The position numbers and the translations under genes are program-made. 64,000 nucleotides of DNA from Massilia alkalitolerans DSM 17462. Its GTDB lineage: Bacteria > Pseudomonadota > Gammaproteobacteria > Burkholderiales > Burkholderiaceae_D. Positions within the stretch are counted from its first letter, which is position 1. Each line of letters starts with the position of its first letter. The notes under the pieces are model-generated. The model was not told where the DNA came from and ran no database searches. It saw only the letters and a program-made list of their open reading frames with translations. This document shows, one piece after another, positions 53,777 to 60,593 of this stretch. The stretch is taken from NCBI RefSeq assembly GCF_000427785.1, contig NZ_ATYR01000001.1, forward strand, positions 149 to 64,148. Direction: 5' to 3'.

Positions 53777-54385
53777 ATGAACCGCAACCAGACCGTGTAC
53801 ATCGTCGACGACGATGCCGCCGTGCGCGACGCGCTCGGCCTGCTGCTGAGCCTGCATGGCTACCGGACTGCTTTCTTCTCCGACGCGGATTCGTTCCTGC
53901 GCGCGTGGACGAGCGAGGCCGGCGGATGCCTGCTGCTCGACATCCGCATGCCGGGAATGGATGGATTGAGCCTGCAGAAGAAGCTGCGCGAACTGGGCAG
54001 CCGCCTGCCGGTCCTGATCATCACCGGCCATGGCGACGTGCATTCGGCGCGCGAAGCGTTCCGCTCGGAAGCCGTGGATTTCCTGGAGAAGCCGCTGCAG
54101 GAAGGGCCGCTGGTCGCGGCCGTCGAAGAAGCGCTGGCGCGGGCGGCGCAGCCGGGCGCCGGCCAGGCTTCGCCCGAGTACCTGAAACGCCACGCCAGCC
54201 TGACCCCGCGCGAACGCGAGGTGATGGAGCTGGTCGTGGCGGGGCGGCACAACCGCGAGATCGCCGAAGAACTCGGGATCAGCGTGCGCACCGTGGAAGT
54301 GCACAAGTCGCGGGTGATGGAGAAACTGCAGGTGGATTCGATCGCGGACCTGGTCCGCCAGCACCTGCAGAACCCGATCGGATAG
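53777..54385 (+). CDS. FixJ-family response regulator
   Basis: A 202-residue regulator. The receiver has YIVDDDAAVRDALGLLLSLHG, the phosphoacceptor Asp55 in LLLDIRMPGMDGLS, and AVDFLEKPLQEGPL with the conserved Lys. The LuxR-type C-terminal DNA-binding domain has LTPREREVMELVVAGRHNRE and VRTVEVHKSRVMEKLQ. It is the partner of the MASE1 kinase. FixJ-type regulators bind short dyads. Two TAAGGG-containing dyads at 51136 and 52133 are candidate sites; this is inference. Its stop touches the convergent small membrane-protein gene. Confidence 0.93.
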   Translation: MNRNQTVYIVDDDAAVRDALGLLLSLHGYRTAFFSDADSFLRAWTSEAGGCLLLDIRMPGMDGLSLQKKLRELGSRLPVLIITGHGDVHSAREAFRSEAVDFLEKPLQEGPLVAAVEEALARAAQPGAGQASPEYLKRHASLTPREREVMELVVAGRHNREIAEELGISVRTVEVHKSRVMEKLQVDSIADLVRQHLQNPIG

Positions 54386-54655
54386 TCAGGCCGCGCGCAG
54401 CGCCTCGCCCTGCGCGGCAGGCGGCGCGCCGCCCGGCTGTGCGACGGCGACCTCGCCGAACAGCAGCTGCCCGGCCAGCAACGCCGCCAGGGCGGCGGCC
54501 ATGGCCTTGAGCACCGTGCGCCGCCATTGCGCATTGCGCTCCAACAGGTGCTTCGCCAGGCGCCGCTTGCTGCGCCGCTCCATGCGCTGTTCCATCCGCT
54601 GCTTGGCGCGCAGCGCCGCATCCCGGCCAAACAATCCCGGTCGATACATTGACAT
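54386..54655 (-). CDS. Small one-helix membrane protein, copy B of a duplicated gene
   Basis: An 89-residue protein. A basic N-terminal half (QRMERRSKRRLAKHLLERNA, then QWRRTV) leads to one membrane helix (MAAALAALLAGQLLFGEVAV) and a short Pro/Ala tail. It resembles the 70-residue protein at 56386-56598: both have R-R-x2-A-K-x-L-L-x-R-x-A-x-W-R-R, an Ala-rich helix and a Gly-Glu pair near its end. Start 54655 has GGAGG about 7 bases upstream; the frame extends to 54688. Function is unknown. A 14-base motif (AGGGGGCTCGGGAG at 54729-54742) upstream recurs at 58391-58404. Confidence 0.65.
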   Translation of the reverse strand: MSMYRPGLFGRDAALRAKQRMEQRMERRSKRRLAKHLLERNAQWRRTVLKAMAAALAALLAGQLLFGEVAVAQPGGAPPAAQGEALRAA

Positions 54656-54791
54656 TCCGTCCTCCAGTTCGCCCCTGCTGCGGGGCATTCATCATGTCGC
54701 GGCGCCTGGGCCGCGGGTCGTCGTCGCAAGGGGGCTCGGGAGCTGCGTAGTAGCGGGCCAGAAGGCCGCGCCGACGCAATCCCGAGCCCAG

Positions 54792-54812
54792 GCGAGGCCG
54801 GCGTGGCCTCGC
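54792..54812. terminator. Hairpin after the GrpE-like copy B
   Basis: A perfect 8-bp stem, GCGAGGCC and GGCCTCGC, with a 5-base loop in the 205-bp gap between the GrpE-like stop (54861) and the small membrane-protein start (54655). There is no T-run. It may end transcription of the six-gene run or attenuate it. Confidence 0.35.
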
Positions 54813-54860
54813 ATCCGGCGCAACCGGTACATGACGATGGGAGTGACGGGAATCATGCCG

Positions 54861-55205
54861 TCAGCCGTGCCGGCGTGCCAGCGCCGCGTCGAGCTGGCGA
54901 CCGGCCAGCACCAGGCCTTCGCGCAGGGCGGCGGCGTCGCCGGTGCGCACCGCCAGCGCGGCTTCGAGCGCATCCCGGAACGGCAGCAAGGCCAGGGCCA
55001 GGTCCTGGTGTCCATACCGGGCCGCGAGCGCGAGATCGGCCGTGGCGCGCCGCCGTGCATGGCCGAGTTCCTCCATTGCCCCATCCAGCTGGCGCTGCAG
55101 CGCCGCGATACGGCGTCCGGTGGCGGCGATGCGCTCCTCGATGCCGCCCGCGGTACGCGGACCGTCTTGCGGGTGGAACGACCCGGCACAGTTCATCTCG
55201 GTCAT
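54861..55205 (-). CDS. GrpE-like protein, copy B
   Basis: A 114-residue protein with a GrpE-like layout. A coiled coil (GIEERIAATGRRIAALQRQL, then DGAMEELGHARRRATAD) is followed by LALLPFRDALEAALAVRTGD and ALREGLVLAGRQLDAALARR, which match GrpE's L-P-V-x-D-x-L-E-x-A-L and E-G-x-x-L-x-x-x-Q-L segments. It lacks the long C-terminal beta domain that grips DnaK, so nucleotide exchange may be weak or absent. The start at 55205 has AAGGAG upstream and overlaps the Rnk-like stop by 4 bp. Copy A at 57534-57782 keeps only the coiled coil. Confidence 0.7.
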   Translation of the reverse strand: MTEMNCAGSFHPQDGPRTAGGIEERIAATGRRIAALQRQLDGAMEELGHARRRATADLALAARYGHQDLALALLPFRDALEAALAVRTGDAAALREGLVLAGRQLDAALARRHG

Positions 55206-55654
55206 GGGGTTCTCCTTTCCGGTGGGTTGCAAACTGGGTGGTATGGGGCCGGCGGCGGGATGCGCGCCGGTGCGTCCACCCCGACAATGTCGACCAGCAT
55301 GGAGCGCGCGTTCGGCAGCTCGATCTCCACGCTGCAGCCTTCGGCATGCCCGAGCAGTCCCAGCGCCAAGGGCGACAGGATGGTCACCCGCGCCAGCAGG
55401 GCGTTGGCGTCATAGGGGCAGGCGATCACGATCGAACTCAGGTCGCGCGCGCCGTCGGACCGGTAATGAACCGTCGCCCCCAGCGACACGTGGCGCGGCG
55501 CGGCGTCGGTCTCGGGCAGCGGCAGGGACGAGGCGAGCAAGGCGGCGAGCTTGCGTCCGGACGGGTCGCGCACCTCCGCACCGATGCCCTGTTCGCGTGC
55601 GAACCGATGGAGGATCGCCAGGTCGTGCTGGCTCAGGTAATGCTTGTTGCACAT
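55202..55654 (-). CDS. Rnk/GreA-C-domain-like protein, copy B
   Basis: A 150-residue protein. The start MCNKHYLSQHDLAILHRFA resembles the short helix of Rnk, and the C-terminal barrel has VSLGATVHYRSD and VTILSPLALGLLGHAEG, which match Rnk/GreA SPLGRALLG-type motifs. It lacks the long GreA coiled coil that enters the RNA polymerase channel, so it should bind polymerase without cleavage activity, or modulate nucleotide metabolism as Rnk is reported to. Start 55654 has AAAGG and the hairpin at 55667-55684 upstream. Closely related to copy A at 57847-58290. Confidence 0.75.
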   Translation of the reverse strand: MCNKHYLSQHDLAILHRFAREQGIGAEVRDPSGRKLAALLASSLPLPETDAAPRHVSLGATVHYRSDGARDLSSIVIACPYDANALLARVTILSPLALGLLGHAEGCSVEIELPNARSMLVDIVGVDAPARIPPPAPYHPVCNPPERRTP

Positions 55655-55666
55655 ACAATGCCTTTC

Positions 55667-55684
55667 CCAGCCACGGTGGGCTGG
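55667..55684 (-). promoter_or_regulatory. Leader hairpin before Rnk-like copy B
   Basis: A perfect 6-bp stem, CCAGCC and GGCTGG, with a 6-base loop. On the minus strand it ends just before GGAAAGGC, 12 bases before the ATG, so the ribosome binding site abuts its foot. The same stem, spacing and purine run stand ahead of copy A (58303-58320), with a different loop. Confidence 0.55.
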
Positions 55685-55719
55685 TCGACAGTCAGGAAAC
55701 CGGCCGGGCGCCGGAGGAA

Positions 55720-56370
55720 TCAGTCTGCACGCGCAGGCGGCGGCAGCAGCAGCAGGTCGCACTCGGTGCGGGCCAGCAGTGCGCGCAGGCTCGCGCGCCA
55801 GCGCCACGCCGCCCAGGGACCGCCCCCGCCATCGGCCAGCACCAGCAGGTCCGGGCGGGCCATGGCGGCATGCGCCGCGACCGCCGCGTGCCACGGCTGG
55901 CGCAGCACCATGAGCACCGGGCGGACCTCGCGCGGCGGCAACTGCGCGGCGAAGCGCCAGAGCGCCGCGCGCGCCGCGCCTTCGCTGCGGCGGCGGCAGG
56001 CATCGAGCGCGGCGTCGCCGACACCCGCGGTGCGCATGCTGCCTTCGCCGCCGACACGGCAGCCGTGCAGGAGCGTGAAGCGCATGCGCGGCTGCGTGCG
56101 CATCGCCAGGCGCAGGCTGTCCAGGGAGGATGGCGACAAGTCCGTCGGGAACAGCGCCTGGCCGTCGCGGCGCTCAAGGGGTTGCCGGCCGGCGCGCACC
56201 AGCAGCACGGCGCCCGCACCGGCACGCAGCGCCGCCAGCGCGCGCCTGGCGTTATGCCTTACCGGCCAGCACGGGTGTGCTTGCCAGTGGAGCACCTGCA
56301 TCTCGCCCGCAGCCGAGCCGGCGGCGGGGTGTCGGGTGAGGCCGCCCTGCGGCATGGTGGTGGTATCCAC
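55720..56370 (-). CDS. Universal stress protein-like, GTG start
   Basis: A 216-residue protein related to Usp. It has CWPVRHNARRALAALRAGAG, PTDLSPSSLDSLRLAMRTQP, RPVLMVLRQPW and the C-terminal MARPDLLVLADGGGG with ALLARTECDLLLLP, the usual last strand of Usp. Its second half is Arg/Ala-rich. Because the only in-frame start with a good ribosome binding site (AGGAGG, 6 bases) is GTG at 56370, that start is chosen; two nearby ATGs are out of frame. It lies between the 70-residue membrane protein and the Rnk-like copy B. Ligand unknown. Confidence 0.75.
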   Translation of the reverse strand: MDTTTMPQGGLTRHPAAGSAAGEMQVLHWQAHPCWPVRHNARRALAALRAGAGAVLLVRAGRQPLERRDGQALFPTDLSPSSLDSLRLAMRTQPRMRFTLLHGCRVGGEGSMRTAGVGDAALDACRRRSEGAARAALWRFAAQLPPREVRPVLMVLRQPWHAAVAAHAAMARPDLLVLADGGGGPWAAWRWRASLRALLARTECDLLLLPPPARAD

Positions 56371-56385
56371 ATCATTCCTCCTCGA

Positions 56386-56598
56386 TCAAATCATCATGGC
56401 CGCGGCCTCGCCCAGCACCAGCAGGCTGGCCAGCATCGCCGCCATCCCGGCTGCCATGCCGCCGGCCACCATGCGCCGCCAGCGGGCGCTGCGTTGGAGC
56501 AGCCGCTTCGCGAACCGGCGCCTGCCCTTCCTTTCCATGCCGTGCCGCGCCTGCGCGGCCGCATCCGGGTTGTCCCCTTCCGCTCGATTCCACTTCAT
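56386..56598 (-). CDS. Small one-helix membrane protein, copy A of a duplicated gene
   Basis: A 70-residue protein with a basic stretch (RKGRRRFAKRLLQRSARWRR) and one membrane helix (MAAGMAAMLASLLVLGEAAA). It is the paralogue of 54386-54655. The basic part would stay in the cytoplasm, giving a membrane anchor with a nucleic-acid- or phosphate-binding face; no function is known. Start 56598 has GGAGG 7 bases upstream; 56604 is too close to it. It is 15 bp upstream of the Usp gene that follows in transcription. Confidence 0.65.
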   Translation of the reverse strand: MKWNRAEGDNPDAAAQARHGMERKGRRRFAKRLLQRSARWRRMVAGGMAAGMAAMLASLLVLGEAAAMMI

Positions 56599-56623
56599 GT
56601 CCATTCCTCCAGCTTCGATTGAT

Positions 56624-57553
56624 TCACGCGGCCAGTCGGCGGTCGCTGCCGTCGCCCTGCCGGTCCGGTCCGACCAGGAGGTCGCATGCGCCCTCGTCCA
56701 TCAGCTTTTGCATCACGTTGGTGCTCGACAGCCGCGCGCCGGGATGGCAGGCGCCCCGTCCCAGCACCAGCAGGTCGGCCTGCTGGCGCCGCACGCAGTC
56801 GCGAATGACCTCGTACGCGCGGCCGGCGTGCACTTCGCGCCGCCCTGGGGGCACATCGTGCAGGAACAGCTCGACGAATTCGTCGAGCTTCCTGCGCGCG
56901 GCTTCCCAGCCCTGCTCCCGGTAGGAGCGGATGACGCGCGGCGGCAGCTCCAGCTCGCGCATCATGGCGGTTTCGGGCTGCTGGAAAGCGTGCACGAACA
57001 CGAAACGGGCGCTCGGCGCCAGCAGCGCCGCCGTGCGCGCCGCCGCCAGCGAAGCGCGCGAAAAGTCGGTCGCCACCACCACGTTGCGGTAATCGTGGCG
57101 CGGCTCGCCGTGCACCAGCAGCACGGCGCCGCGGCACAGGCGCACGACGTCGGCGTCACGCGAGGGACGCGCCCACAGCGGCAGGCGCGGCCTCCCGCTG
57201 CCCGCCATCAGCGTCAGGTCGGCCTGGATGCTGTCGGCCGTGACCGCGATCACGTCGGCCGGATGGCCGCGCCGGACCATCCACACCTTGTCCAGCGCGT
57301 CCGGCGGCGGGAAGCTGCCGAGCGCCCTGGCTTCGCCATCGACCAGCGCCCTGAGCCTGCCGCCATCCACCTGGACGTGGCTGTAGGCGGTGGTGGGACG
57401 CAGGCCGTTGCCGGCGCGCTTGACGGCCAGCACGTCGAAGGCCTCGACGCCCAGCGCGGGCGCCAGCAGCGAGGCGCGCATTTCCACGCGGCCGGGATGG
57501 GCCTGGTGTATCGCGAGCAAGATCCGGTCGATTCTACGCACGGTGTACTCCAT
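56624..57553 (-). CDS. Tandem-domain universal stress protein
   Basis: A 309-residue protein of two Usp-type halves. The first has RIDRILLAIHQAHPGRVEMR, ADVIAVTADSIQADLTLMAGSG, and the second has NVVVATDFSRASLAAARTAALL, ARFVFVHAFQQPE, and QADLLVLGRGACHPGARLSSTNVMQKLMDEG followed by CDLLVGP. The second half thus keeps LVxGxx-(x)9-S-T, close to the ATP-binding G-x2-G-x9-G(S/T) motif. Start 57553 has a GAGGACAG run upstream and overlaps the GrpE-like end by 20 bp. A neighbour of Rnk-like and GrpE-like genes, consistent with a stress role. Confidence 0.82.
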   Translation of the reverse strand: MEYTVRRIDRILLAIHQAHPGRVEMRASLLAPALGVEAFDVLAVKRAGNGLRPTTAYSHVQVDGGRLRALVDGEARALGSFPPPDALDKVWMVRRGHPADVIAVTADSIQADLTLMAGSGRPRLPLWARPSRDADVVRLCRGAVLLVHGEPRHDYRNVVVATDFSRASLAAARTAALLAPSARFVFVHAFQQPETAMMRELELPPRVIRSYREQGWEAARRKLDEFVELFLHDVPPGRREVHAGRAYEVIRDCVRRQQADLLVLGRGACHPGARLSSTNVMQKLMDEGACDLLVGPDRQGDGSDRRLAA

Positions 57554-57782
57554 GAATGCTGTCCTCTGGCGTGCCATGTGCCGGCGCGCTGGCCGGCTGC
57601 TCATGCCCGTAGCGCTCGGCCTGTGCGAGTCCGGCGGCCGCGCGCCCGCGCGTGTGGGCCAGCTCGGCAAGCGCTTCATCCAGCCGCCGCTGCAAGGCCG
57701 CGATACGCTGGCCCGCGGCCGCGATGCGCTCTTCGATGCCGGGCTTGCGCCCCGGCGCTGGCTTGTGCTGGATATCGGTCAT
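57534..57782 (-). CDS. GrpE-like coiled-coil protein, copy A (short)
   Basis: An 82-residue protein. Its N-terminal coiled coil (PGIEERIAAAGQRIAALQRR and LDEALAELAHTRGRAAAGLA) is close to copy B at 54861-55205. After QAERYGHEQ, however, the copy A tail is unrelated and the LP-x-x-D-x-LE core is missing. It is therefore either a truncated paralogue or a free dimeric coiled coil. AAGGAG 6 bases before the ATG supports the start at 57782. It overlaps the following usp start by 20 bp. It sits between Rnk-like copy A and a tandem Usp gene. Confidence 0.6.
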   Translation of the reverse strand: MTDIQHKPAPGRKPGIEERIAAAGQRIAALQRRLDEALAELAHTRGRAAAGLAQAERYGHEQPASAPAHGTPEDSIHGVHRA

Positions 57783-57846
57783 GGCTTCTCCTTCAAGCGT
57801 TGGTGAGAGAGGATGGATGGTCCGTCGCGCCGGGCGCGGGCCGGAC

Positions 57847-58290
57847 TCAGACCGGCAGGGCCGCGGGCGGCTGGACCTCGACGATTTCCAGGCGCAGGGT
57901 GCGCCCGAGGGCCAGGTCGACGTCCACGGTGCAGCCCTCGGCGTGGCCGAGCAGGCCCAGCGCAAGCGGGGCCAGCACCGAAACACGCGGCGTCATGGCT
58001 TGCGCATCCTGCGGACAGGCGATGACGACGGTATCCAGGTCGGCGCCGCCCCGGGTGCGTTGGTGGATCGCGGTGCCGCAGGCGGCGACGCGGTAGCGCA
58101 CGCTCGCGCCGAGCGAGACGCGGCGCGCGCCGTCGTCGCTATCGCCGCTGGGAAGCGTGCGCGATACCGCGGTCAGGTGCGCGAGGCGGCGCACGGCGGC
58201 CTCGACCCGGCAAGGGTCGGCCGATCGTGCCCGCACGAAGCGTGTCAGGACAGCCAGGTCGTGCTGGCTGAGGTAAGTAGTGGTGCACAT
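57847..58290 (-). CDS. Rnk/GreA-C-domain-like protein, copy A (first gene of the cluster)
   Basis: A 147-residue paralogue of 55202-55654. It begins MCTTTYLSQHDLAVLTRFV, and the barrel shows VSLGASVRYRV, DTVVIACPQDAQAM and VSVLAPLALGLLGHAEG. The two copies agree best in the first 20 residues and in the VIACP and SPLALGLLGHAEG-type segments. It lacks the coiled coil of GreA. It is the first gene of the eight-gene minus-strand cluster. The start at 58290 has AAAGG and the hairpin 58303-58320 upstream. Confidence 0.75.
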   Translation of the reverse strand: MCTTTYLSQHDLAVLTRFVRARSADPCRVEAAVRRLAHLTAVSRTLPSGDSDDGARRVSLGASVRYRVAACGTAIHQRTRGGADLDTVVIACPQDAQAMTPRVSVLAPLALGLLGHAEGCTVDVDLALGRTLRLEIVEVQPPAALPV

Positions 58291-58302
58291 GGCTTGCCTT
58301 TC

Positions 58303-58320
58303 CCAGCCCGTTCAGGCTGG
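58303..58320 (-). promoter_or_regulatory. Leader hairpin before Rnk-like copy A
   Basis: The stem CCAGCC and GGCTGG is identical to that at 55667-55684, but the loop differs. The AAAGG lies 7 bases from the ATG in both. It is a candidate RNA control element or protein-binding site. Confidence 0.55.
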
Positions 58321-58735
58321 CCAATAAGAACGAATGGCGTGCCGCGGCAAATGCATCCGCATATGCGCAGCGCTTCAGACGATGCTTTGGAGGGGGCTCG
58401 GGAGAATCGGGAAGCTGGGCTTCGCCGGCTCTCGCCGAGCTCAGGAGAGGCAGGCGAGATCGCGCGTCGACAATTGTGCGAGACGAGCGTGGAAGACGCT
58501 CAGTCCGAGCGACAGGGGAAGGTGGGAGAAAACCTGCGAGACGCCGGCAGCGCACACGGCAACAGCGCGCGGGGTCCGCACGCTGGAGGAACAACCAATG
58601 CCGTAGGAAGAAATGCAGCGCATGCCGAGGTCGGATTTCATCAATTGGATACCGGACCAGTATATACCACCTGTTTTTTTCGTCAACCGAGCTGGACCGG
58701 GCGCGAACGGCGCGCCCCGCCAGGTACGGGGCGGC
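58321..58735. other. 415-bp gene-free region upstream of the stress cluster
   Basis: No gene is supported. It holds AGGGGGCTCGGGAG at 58391-58404, also found at 54729-54742. ATACCGGACCAGTAT at 58649-58663 is a 15-bp dyad with one mismatch and could be a GntR-type operator. A T-run (58673-58680) follows. The promoter of the Rnk/GrpE/Usp cluster is presumably here; no clean -35/-10 pair stands out. Confidence 0.5.
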
Positions 58736-60439
58736 TCAGGCAGGGAACTCTTCCTCGCGGTACTCCACGCCCTGCCCTTGCGCCTGCGCAGCCCCGGCGG
58801 CGCGCCCGGCTTCTTCCTTGCGCAGCTCGACGCGCCGGATCTTGCCCGAGATCGTCTTGGGCAGCTCGCGGAACTCGATGCGCCGGATGCGCTTGTACGG
58901 CGCCAGCCGCTCGCGCGCGAACGCGAACAGCGCAGCCGCCAGCTCGCGGGAAGGCAGGACGCCCTGGCGCAGGGTGACGAAGGCCTTCGGCACCGACAGC
59001 CGCAGCGGGTCCGGGCTCGGCACGATCGCCGCCTCCAGCACGGCTTCGTGCTCGATCAGGACGCTCTCGAGCTCGAAGGGGCTGATGCGGTAGTCCGAGG
59101 ACTTGAACACGTCGTCGTTGCGCCCGACGTAGAAATAATAGCCGTCCCCGTCGACCGTGGCGGTGTCGCCCGTATGGTAGTGGCCGGCGCGCATGACGTG
59201 GGCGGTCTTTTCGTCGTCGCCCTCGTAGCACATCATCAGGCCCAGCGGCGCCGGGTCGAGCGACAGCGCGATCTCGCCTTCCTCGGCGGGCTGCTCGTCG
59301 ATGTCGAGCAGCGCCACCCGGTAGCCCGGCAGCGGCCGGCCCATCGAACCGGGCTTGATCGGCTGGCCCGGCGGATTGCCGATCTGGCAGGTGCTTTCCG
59401 ACTGGCCGAAGCCGTCGCGGATGCGGATGCCCCAGGCCTGCTCCACCTGCTCGATCACCTCCGGGTTGAGCGGCTCGCCGGCGCCCACCAGCTCGCGCAG
59501 CGGCGGGCGCCAGGCGCTCAGGTTTTCCTTGATCATCATGCGCCACACCGTCGGCGGCGCGCACAGCGAGGTCACGCCGCAGCGCTGGATCGTGTCGAGC
59601 GCGGCCTTGGCGGAGAAGCGCTCGTAGTTGTAGACGAAGATGGCGGCGCCCGCGTTCCAGGGAGCGAAGAAACAGCTCCAGGCGTGCTTGGCCCAGCCCG
59701 GCGAGGAGATGTTCCAGTGGACGTCGCCCGGCTGCAGGCCGATCCAGTACATGGTCGACAGGTGGCCGACCGGGTAGCTCTGGTGGCTGTGCAGCACCAG
59801 CTTGGGCTTGGCCGTGGTGCCGGAGGTGAAGTACAGCAGCAGCGGGTCGGTGGCGCGGGTCTCGCCTTTTGGGGTGAAAACGGACAGGACGTCGCGGCTG
59901 TCGGCGAAATCGCGCCAGCCCTCCGGCTTCTCGCCGGCTGCGGCGCCCACGGCGATGCGGGTGAAGCTGCCCGCCATGCCCTCGAACTTGTGCGCCTCGG
60001 ACGCCTGGGCGATGACGTGCCTGACACGGCCGCGCTCGAGGCGGTCCTGCAGGTCGGCGCCCGAGACCAGCATGGTGGTCGGCACCAGCACGGCGCCGAG
60101 CTTGATCCCGGCCAGCATGATTTCCCACAGCTCGACCCGGTTGGGCAGCATCAGGAGCACGCGGTCGCCGCGCTTGACCCCGCATAACTGCAGGTACTCG
60201 GCCACCTGGCACGAACGCGAGGCCATGTCCGCGAACGAGATCTTCTGCTCGAGGCCGTCTTCTTCGACTACCCACAGCGCGGTAGCGTGGTTGTCCCTGG
60301 CCATCTGGTCGAAGTAGTCCAGGCCCCAGTTGAAGGCGTCGAGCCGGGGCTGCCGGTACTCGCGGTAGGCGGTGTCGTAGTCGAGGCGATGCTGTAGCAG
60401 GAAGTCGCGCGCTTGCAGAAAGCGCTGGGTCGGCGTCAT
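58736..60439 (-). CDS. AMP-forming acyl-CoA ligase
   Basis: A 567-residue adenylate-forming enzyme that activates a carboxylic acid to its CoA ester. Motifs: P-loop LLYFTSGTTAKPKLVLHSH, FGQSESTCQIGNPPG, GHYHTGDTATVDGDGYYFYV, GRNDDVFKSSDYRISPFELE, and the C-terminal catalytic-Lys region RELPKTISGKIRRVELR. It resembles the medium-chain/acetyl-CoA-synthetase-like group (MACS). Benzoate- or aminobenzoate-type substrates cannot be ruled out, and such a ligase is missing from the monooxygenase operon at 33-38 kb. Start 60439 has AGGAGA 5 bases upstream. Tandem palindromes lie ~85-110 bp upstream. Confidence 0.92.
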   Translation of the reverse strand: MTPTQRFLQARDFLLQHRLDYDTAYREYRQPRLDAFNWGLDYFDQMARDNHATALWVVEEDGLEQKISFADMASRSCQVAEYLQLCGVKRGDRVLLMLPNRVELWEIMLAGIKLGAVLVPTTMLVSGADLQDRLERGRVRHVIAQASEAHKFEGMAGSFTRIAVGAAAGEKPEGWRDFADSRDVLSVFTPKGETRATDPLLLYFTSGTTAKPKLVLHSHQSYPVGHLSTMYWIGLQPGDVHWNISSPGWAKHAWSCFFAPWNAGAAIFVYNYERFSAKAALDTIQRCGVTSLCAPPTVWRMMIKENLSAWRPPLRELVGAGEPLNPEVIEQVEQAWGIRIRDGFGQSESTCQIGNPPGQPIKPGSMGRPLPGYRVALLDIDEQPAEEGEIALSLDPAPLGLMMCYEGDDEKTAHVMRAGHYHTGDTATVDGDGYYFYVGRNDDVFKSSDYRISPFELESVLIEHEAVLEAAIVPSPDPLRLSVPKAFVTLRQGVLPSRELAAALFAFARERLAPYKRIRRIEFRELPKTISGKIRRVELRKEEAGRAAGAAQAQGQGVEYREEEFPA

Positions 60440-60522
60440 GGTGTCTCCTGGTCGCTGGGTGGCATGGCCGCGTTGGCCATCCCTGGCCATTCTGCCATGT
60501 ATTCAGGCGCTGTTGTAGGGGG

Positions 60523-60562
60523 GTGATCCAGTCCAGTGGACTGGATCACGGTCCAATGGACC
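60523..60562. promoter_or_regulatory. Tandem perfect palindromes upstream of the acyl-CoA ligase
   Basis: A 27-bp perfect palindrome occupies 60523-60549 (13-bp arms starting GTGATCCAGTCCA, single central G). GGTCCA-A-TGGACC occupies 60550-60562. Both contain GTCCA-N-TGGAC, with centres at 60536 and 60556, exactly 20 bp (two turns) apart. They sit in the gap between the ferredoxin stop and the ligase start, 84 bp upstream of the latter. This looks like a dimer-pair operator, perhaps GntR or TetR type. The long palindrome could also act as a terminator. Confidence 0.6.
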
Positions 60563-60593
60563 AGATCACCCACAGCCGGTCACTCCACGAACA

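Noticed and set aside
54803..58096. A 1097-residue plus-strand open frame across the stress cluster
   Set aside because: It is Arg/Ala/Pro-rich with no domain and lies antisense to eight genes that have ribosome binding sites and family motifs. It is a product of high GC.
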